Source of the DNA: Afipia sp. GAS231
GTDB lineage: Bacteria > Pseudomonadota > Alphaproteobacteria > Rhizobiales > Xanthobacteraceae
Length of the DNA: 64,000 bases
Assembly: GCF_900103365.1 (NCBI RefSeq)
Contig: NZ_LT629703.1
Location: 2,108,001 to 2,172,000, forward strand
Reading direction: 5' to 3'
Position numbers and translations under genes: made by a program. This document shows, one piece after another, positions 60,113-64,000 of this stretch. The notes below the pieces were generated by a model. That model ran no database searches. It worked only from the letters and a program-made list of their open reading frames with translations, and was not told where the DNA came from. Numbering within the stretch: the first letter of the stretch is position 1; each line of letters starts with the position of its first letter.

Positions 60113-61342
60113 ATGCACTACCGTATCTCGAACCGTGTCACATCCGCAGCACTTGCGGGACTGTTCGCCATCGCCGTTGCAAGCTCAGCCAACGCCCAGA
60201 AGAAATACGATCCGGGTGCTACCGATACCGAGATCAAGATCGGCAACATCATGCCCTATTCGGGGCCGGCGTCCGCCTATGCGACGATCGGCAAGACCGA
60301 GGCGGCCTATTTCAACAAGATCAATTCCGAAGGCGGCATCAACGGCCGCAAGATCAACTTCGTCAGCTATGACGACGGCTACAGCCCGCCGAAGACCGTG
60401 GAGCAAGCACGCAAGCTGGTCGAATCCGACGAGGTGCTGCTGATCTTCAATCCGCTGGGTACGCCGGGCAATACCGCGATCCAGAAGTACATGAACTCCA
60501 AGAAGGTGCCGCAGATCTTCGTCTCGAGCGGTGCTGCGAAATGGAACGATCCTAAGAATTTCCCGTGGACGATCGGCTGGCAGCCCAACTACCAGACCGA
60601 GGCCCGAATCTATGCCGCCTATATTCTCAAAAACTTTCCCGGCAAAACCATCGGCGTGCTCTACCAGAACGACGATTTCGGCAAGGACTACGTGATCGGA
60701 CTGCGCGAGGGACTCGGCGAGCAGGCCAACAAGCTGATCGTCGTCGAAAGCTCCTACGAAACCTCATCGCCGACGGTGGATTCGCAGATCGTGCAGATCA
60801 AGGGCGCCAATCCCGACATCTTCGTCAACATCGCGACGCCGAAATTCGCCGCGCAGGCGATCAAGAAGATCGGCGAACTGAAATGGAATCCGGTCCACTT
60901 CCTCACCAACGTGTCGGTATCGGTCGGCAGCGTGATGAAGCCGGCCGGATACGAGAACGGCCAGGGCATCCTGAGTGCGGCCTATCTGAAGGATCCCAAG
61001 GACCCGCAGTGGAAGAACGATCCGGCCATGAACGAATGGCGTGCCTTCATGACCAAGTGGTATCCCGAAGGCGACCAGGAAGACGCCTCGACCACCTTCG
61101 GTTATGGCGTGGCGCAAGGCATCGTCCAGGTGCTCAAGCAGTGCGGTGACGACCTCACCCGCGAGAACGTCATGAAGCAGGCCGCCAGTTTGAACTTCGA
61201 ACTCGGCGTCTACCTGCCCGGCACCAAGATCAAGACCAGCCCGACCGACTTTGCCCCGCTCGAGCAGCTTCAGATGATGAAGTTCAAGGGCGAAAGCTGG
61301 GAATTGTTCGGACCGCTGATGTCGGGCGAGAAGAACTCGTAA
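60113..61342 (+). CDS. ABC transporter substrate-binding protein (branched-chain amino acid type, periplasmic)
   Basis: The 409-residue product is counted from ATG 60113, after CAGGGAGGACGATTG. A signal peptide (MHYRISNRVTSAALAGLFAIAVASSANAQ) precedes a type I periplasmic-binding fold: EIKIGNIMPYSGPASAYATIGKTEAAYFNKIN, EGGINGRKINFVSYDDGYSPPKTVEQARKLVE (in parts) and VLYQNDDFGKDYVIGLREGL. This is the subgroup often linked to aromatic or amide uptake. No permease genes adjoin, as for the protein at 6436. The upstream AraC gene is divergent. Confidence 0.92.
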   Translation: MHYRISNRVTSAALAGLFAIAVASSANAQKKYDPGATDTEIKIGNIMPYSGPASAYATIGKTEAAYFNKINSEGGINGRKINFVSYDDGYSPPKTVEQARKLVESDEVLLIFNPLGTPGNTAIQKYMNSKKVPQIFVSSGAAKWNDPKNFPWTIGWQPNYQTEARIYAAYILKNFPGKTIGVLYQNDDFGKDYVIGLREGLGEQANKLIVVESSYETSSPTVDSQIVQIKGANPDIFVNIATPKFAAQAIKKIGELKWNPVHFLTNVSVSVGSVMKPAGYENGQGILSAAYLKDPKDPQWKNDPAMNEWRAFMTKWYPEGDQEDASTTFGYGVAQGIVQVLKQCGDDLTRENVMKQAASLNFELGVYLPGTKIKTSPTDFAPLEQLQMMKFKGESWELFGPLMSGEKNS

Positions 61343-61355
61343 GGCTCGACTGGAT

Positions 61356-61387
61356 CCGGCGCATTCCGTAACGCACGGGTGCGCCGG
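61356..61387 (+). terminator. Stem-loop after the substrate-binding protein gene
   Basis: CCGGCGCA...TGCGCCGG forms an 8-bp GC stem with a 16-base loop, 13 bases after the stop. It lacks a U-tract but can serve both converging genes. Confidence 0.5.
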
Positions 61388-61417
61388 TTCATCAGGCGAT
61401 CGCACCCCCGACAGAGG

Positions 61418-62104
61418 TTACAAGCCGAAGCGCTTGAGGTCTTCCGGAAGGAACGCCTGACCACTGCGCTTCTTCACGCTCGGCAGCTCCGAAACCTTCG
61501 TTCGCCAGGCCGCCAGTGATGCGAGTTCCGGCGGCATCGCCAAGCCGGCGGCCTCGGCAAAATTGAGACTCGCGAAGACCGTGATGTCAGCCATCGAGAA
61601 TGCCTCGCCGGCGACGAAGGGCCGGCTTTTCAGTACGCCGTCGAAATACTTCATGCCCTGGACGGCCTTCGCGCCTTGCCTTTGGCCCCATTCCTGTCGG
61701 CCGGTCCATTCGGGACTTACATAGGGCTGCATCGCATCGCCCAGGCCCGGCGTCGCATAATGGAAATAGCCGTCCACGGCCCCCATCAGTTCGGCTTCGG
61801 CACGGTTCTGCATCATGTGAACCATGGCCTTTTCGCGCGGTGTCCTGCCGGTGAGAGTCGGATTGCCATCCAGATTGTCCAGATATTCGGTGATTGCCGT
61901 GGACTCAGAGATCAGGGTGCCGTCATCGAGTTCGAGCACCGGAATCTTGCCGGATGGATTGATGGCGAGAAAAGGCGGCTGCTTGTGCTCGGCGCCGATC
62001 AGATCAACGCTGACGAATTCGATTCTGTTCTCTAGCCGTTTTTCGGCCAGCACGATGCGGATACGGGACGAGTTGGGAAAGCCCGGACGATCATAGATCT
62101 TCAT
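61418..62104 (-). CDS. Glutathione S-transferase family protein
   Basis: The 228-residue protein has a thioredoxin-like N-terminal domain: MKIYDRPGFPNSSRIRIVLAEK with the active-site Ser region, FLAINPSGKIPVLELDDGTLISESTAITEYLD with cis-Pro and Glu-Ser for glutathione. The helical C-terminal domain has RPFVAGEAFSMADITVFASLNFAE. It detoxifies electrophiles in the cytoplasm. It is divergent from the TetR gene at 62219 and shares two operator palindromes with it, so substrate-induced derepression is likely. Confidence 0.93.
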   Translation of the reverse strand: MKIYDRPGFPNSSRIRIVLAEKRLENRIEFVSVDLIGAEHKQPPFLAINPSGKIPVLELDDGTLISESTAITEYLDNLDGNPTLTGRTPREKAMVHMMQNRAEAELMGAVDGYFHYATPGLGDAMQPYVSPEWTGRQEWGQRQGAKAVQGMKYFDGVLKSRPFVAGEAFSMADITVFASLNFAEAAGLAMPPELASLAAWRTKVSELPSVKKRSGQAFLPEDLKRFGL

Positions 62105-62124
62105 GGGAAGGCCTTTCTGTTGTT

Positions 62125-62140
62125 TATCTATCGATAGATA
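62125..62140. promoter_or_regulatory. TetR-type operator, site 1
   Basis: TATCTATCGATAGATA is a perfect 16-base palindrome 20 bases upstream of the GST start. An identical copy is at 62183. Confidence 0.85.
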
Positions 62141-62182
62141 GGTAATCCTAGTTAGGGCCTTCCATCCGGCATCGTCAATGTC

Positions 62183-62198
62183 TATCTATCGATAGATA
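62183..62198. promoter_or_regulatory. TetR-type operator, site 2
   Basis: Identical TATCTATCGATAGATA, 20 bases before the TetR start and 58 bases (centre to centre) from site 1. One site faces each gene, so the regulator probably represses both. Confidence 0.85.
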
Positions 62199-62218
62199 AC
62201 TTCGGGAAGTTCACAAAG

Positions 62219-62785
62219 ATGCGAACCACAGATACCAGAGAGGCGATCATGGCCGCCGGGCGCACAACGGTGCAGGCCCACGGCTACAACGGCCTTAGCT
62301 TCCGGGAGATTGCCAAGGCAGTTGGCGTCAAGAGCGCCAGCATCCACTACCACTTTCCGACCAAGGGCGACCTCGGAGCCGCGCTGGCGCGCGCCTATAC
62401 CGACGAGGCGAGCGAGCTACTCGACGGCTTTCTCGCCGCCTCGGAGGAGCCGACCGTATGCATGAAGAACTATGCCAGGGTTTTTCGTTCGGCGCTGCTA
62501 AACGACAATCGGATGTGCCTGTGCGGGATCATGGCCGCCGAACACGACGATCTGCCGCCGGAAGTCAAAGCCGAGGTGGATCGATTCACCGAGATCAATA
62601 TCCGGTGGCTGACGAAGGTGTTGGCGCCGCGAAGGCCCGGCGCCGCCAGCAAAGCCATTCAACGCCAGGCGCAGGCGGTGTTCGCAGCCATCCAAGGCGC
62701 GCAGTTGGTCGCGCGAGGTCGCAGCGACGTGACGGTGTTCGACGAAATCGTTGAAGCATACCGAGCCGCGGGCCTGTTTCCCTAG
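62219..62785 (+). CDS. TetR-family transcriptional regulator
   Basis: The 188-residue regulator has an N-terminal helix-turn-helix (TREAIMAAGRTTVQAHGYNGLSFREIAKAVGVKSASIHYHFPTKGDLGAAL in parts). A ligand domain follows with a TetR_C pattern (CMKNYARVFRSALLNDNRMCLCGIMAAEHDDLP). The CLCGIMAAE stretch is typical of the group that responds to electrophiles through cysteines, though here that is inference. Divergent from the GST gene with shared operators. Confidence 0.92.
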   Translation: MRTTDTREAIMAAGRTTVQAHGYNGLSFREIAKAVGVKSASIHYHFPTKGDLGAALARAYTDEASELLDGFLAASEEPTVCMKNYARVFRSALLNDNRMCLCGIMAAEHDDLPPEVKAEVDRFTEINIRWLTKVLAPRRPGAASKAIQRQAQAVFAAIQGAQLVARGRSDVTVFDEIVEAYRAAGLFP

Positions 62786-62895
62786 AGCCGTTTCCGTTCC
62801 GATCGAACCGGAACGGGGCTCTAGATTTTTGATTCGACGCGTTTCTTCGCGCGAACCCGTGTCCACCCCCGGATCAGGTCCGAGGGCATGCTTCG
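62786..62895. repeat. Stem-loop and GACGCGTTTC-type repeat after the TetR gene
   Basis: AGAGCCGTTTCCGTTCCG pairs with CGGAACGGGGCTCT (62786-62824), a good terminator-like stem followed by AGATTTTTGATT. The diverged repeat GACGCGTTTCTTCGCGCGAA CCCGTGTCCAC follows. Confidence 0.7.
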
Positions 62896-62906
62896 CAACG
62901 CCGTGA

Positions 62907-63284
62907 CTACTTTGTCCCCTCTTTTGCCGGCGCCGCGTCCTTGGCCGGCGCAGCATCGGCCTTCTTCTTCAGATCCTCGTCGGTCTTCTTCTGCGCCGCC
63001 TGCAAGTCGCTCACGGTCTTCAGCAGGCCCACCACCGTGCCCTTCAGTCCCTCGATCTGCCGGTTGGCGGCATCGATCTTCTGCTGGTGGTCCAGCGTCA
63101 GCTTGGTGATCGTCTTCTGCAGGAAATCGACGTTGCTCTGCAGGCAACTGGTGCGACGCTCCATGGTCTTTTCGACCGTGCAGATTTCAATGCCGGGGAC
63201 GTCCTGCGCATGACCGGTCGCAGGAAATGTGGCCGTCAACAACGCGGTAGCGGCAAAAGCCGTCGTGAAAATCCGGGCGATCAT
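62907..63284 (-). CDS. Exported coiled-coil protein
   Basis: The product has 125 residues from ATG 63284, after GAACGAGGATTTG. The signal peptide (MIARIFTTAFAATALLTATFPATGHA) is followed by two Cys (IEICTVEKTMERRTSCLQS). A long helix with heptad-like leucines comes next (NVDFLQKTITKLTLDHQQKI, LLKTVSDLQAAQKKTDEDLKKK), then an Ala/Pro/Lys tail. Probably a periplasmic coiled coil. Function unknown. Confidence 0.75.
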   Translation of the reverse strand: MIARIFTTAFAATALLTATFPATGHAQDVPGIEICTVEKTMERRTSCLQSNVDFLQKTITKLTLDHQQKIDAANRQIEGLKGTVVGLLKTVSDLQAAQKKTDEDLKKKADAAPAKDAAPAKEGTK

Positions 63285-63300
63285 CAAATCCTCGTTCAGT

Positions 63301-63357
63301 CCTGTTTTGACGCGTTTTCTTTCCGCGAACCGGTATCCACTTCGCGCGAAAACGCCA
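63301..63357. repeat. Palindromic repeat of the GACGCGTTTTC family
   Basis: TTTTGACGCGTTTTCTTTCC GCGAACCGGTATCCACTTCG then CGCGAAAACGCCA. It lies just upstream of the coiled-coil gene. Confidence 0.8.
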
Positions 63358-63519
63358 TGCGCATAAATCACGGCAAATTGCGTCAAGCGGGTCAACGGGG
63401 TCAGAGATACCACACTGATACCGCATTCGGGCGCTGTGCTTGGGACCGTTACAGAAGATGAATTTGGCTGGGGCGGCAAACATTCGGGTTTGCCGGATCC
63501 GGCAGCGGAGATTGATTAG

Positions 63520-63732
63520 ATGGCAACGCGTGAAAAGCGGCTGGCGCAGTTCGACGGCACTGGAGAACCGCCGCCGGACCAGCCGGTGGAAGTATTGTGC
63601 GAGGACCACAGCGGCACTTACCAGCTTCCATTTGCCTGCCGATGGGTCGATGGCCAATGGCGCAATGAGAGGACCGGTGGCGCGGTCGAGGCCACGGTCG
63701 TGGGTTGGCGGCTGCCGCGCGTCAGTCCTTAG
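63520..63732 (+). CDS. Small hypothetical protein (70 aa)
   Basis: The 70-residue protein reads MATREKRLAQFDGTGEPPPD, QPVEVLCEDHSGTYQLPFAC and RWVDGQWRNERTGGAVEATV, ending in VGWRLPRVSP. Two cysteines. The CRWVDGxWxNxxTGxxVxATVVGWR pattern is common in small rhizobial proteins encoded in several copies per genome. No signal peptide, function unknown. A repeat follows its stop. Confidence 0.75.
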   Translation: MATREKRLAQFDGTGEPPPDQPVEVLCEDHSGTYQLPFACRWVDGQWRNERTGGAVEATVVGWRLPRVSP

Positions 63733-63785
63733 TTTGACGCGTTTTCTTGACGCGAACCGGTACCCACTTCGCTTGAAAACGCTCT
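63730..63785. repeat. Palindromic repeat of the GACGCGTTTTC family
   Basis: TTTGACGCGTTTTCTTGACG CGAACCGGTACCCACTTCGC then TTGAAAACGCTC. Begins at the stop codon of the 70-residue protein gene. Confidence 0.8.
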
Positions 63786-63868
63786 CGGCGCGCGCATTGT
63801 GCCAGAATGCGACGCGCCCGCGCGTCATCTTAAGGTTCGGAACGCCAACGGAACGAACCGCGCCCGAA

Positions 63869-64000
63869 TCACTGCTTTAGCGCTGTACTCCCTTGTTCAC
63901 GGCTAGGTATCGGCCAAAACCCGAGGCGACGCCCTACATACAGGACGATGACAAAGGGCCACAGCCAGCGGCCGACGACAAAGGTTAATTCCTCTGGGGA
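63869..64000 (-). CDS. C-terminal end of a membrane protein (gene continues beyond the window)
   Basis: On the minus strand the frame is open from the window edge to a TGA at 63869. It encodes SPEELTFVVGRWLWPFVIVL, YVGRRLGFWPIPSREQGSTA and LKQ. It has one hydrophobic segment and a polar end. The start is outside the window, so nothing more can be said. Confidence 0.4.
   Translation of the reverse strand, partial: SPEELTFVVGRWLWPFVIVLYVGRRLGFWPIPSREQGSTALKQ

Overview
The window is chromosomal DNA of an alphaproteobacterium, most likely Bradyrhizobium or a close relative. The reasons are high GC, protein families typical of that group, an Irr-type iron control element at bfr/bfd, sigma-EcfG-like promoters in front of stress genes, and many short palindromic intergenic repeats of the rhizobial kind. 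It is mostly ordinary core and catabolic genome, broken by two accessory patches (about 8.2-10.1 kb and 20.9-24.3 kb).

Layout. 0-8 kb: end of a ketopantoate reductase, sorbosone-dehydrogenase-like propeller, DUF4403 protein, a divergent MmyB-like regulator/epimerase pair, an orphan ABC substrate-binding protein and dodecin. 8.2-10.1 kb: decayed DNA with a PRC-barrel relic, an IS256-family relic and a secreted protein whose end runs into that relic. 10.1-15.7 kb: two PRC-barrel stress genes, a Ser/Gly-rich protein, an OmpR/EnvZ-type two-component pair, a zinc-ribbon protein and a lytic transglycosylase. 15.8-20.8 kb: TPP riboswitch and the thiamine genes thiO-thiS-thiG-thiE-thiC. 20.9-24.3 kb: a lower-GC hypothetical gene, a lipocalin-like protein and an IS110-family element inserted in a long repeat. 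24.3-33.5 kb: HD phosphohydrolase, RidA, GST, SDR plus cytochrome P450, MetX-like hydrolase, PPOX flavoprotein, and bacterioferritin with its ferredoxin. 33.6-46.9 kb: envelope and housekeeping genes (two transglycosylase/transpeptidase enzymes, UPF0114, EttA, sulfurtransferases, MoxR ATPase with its CoxE-like VWA partner). 47-54.8 kb: an oxidative catabolic region with a Baeyer-Villiger-type monooxygenase, a vanA-like Rieske oxygenase, its GntR regulator, a vanB-like reductase, a GMC oxidoreductase, a GNAT enzyme and an SMP-30 lactonase. 55-57.3 kb: a second copy of the long repeat and a group of very small genes. 57.4-64 kb: cupin-like protein, AraC regulator, a second orphan substrate-binding protein, and a GST/TetR pair sharing two perfect operator palindromes.

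The most interesting signal is not a protein. A long intergenic repeat occurs twice in opposite orientation (about 23.77-24.10 kb and 54.96-55.29 kb). Its core folds on paper into a closing helix enclosing three hairpins, and the differences between the two copies are largely compensatory. It looks like a structured RNA or a structured mobile repeat. The first copy is split by the IS110 element, and the second shows what the empty site looked like. Other points of note are two Irr-like boxes at bfd/bfr, EcfG-like promoters before both PRC-barrel genes and before the tiny genes, a frameshifted DUF3175 gene, and a P450 without the usual acid-alcohol pair.
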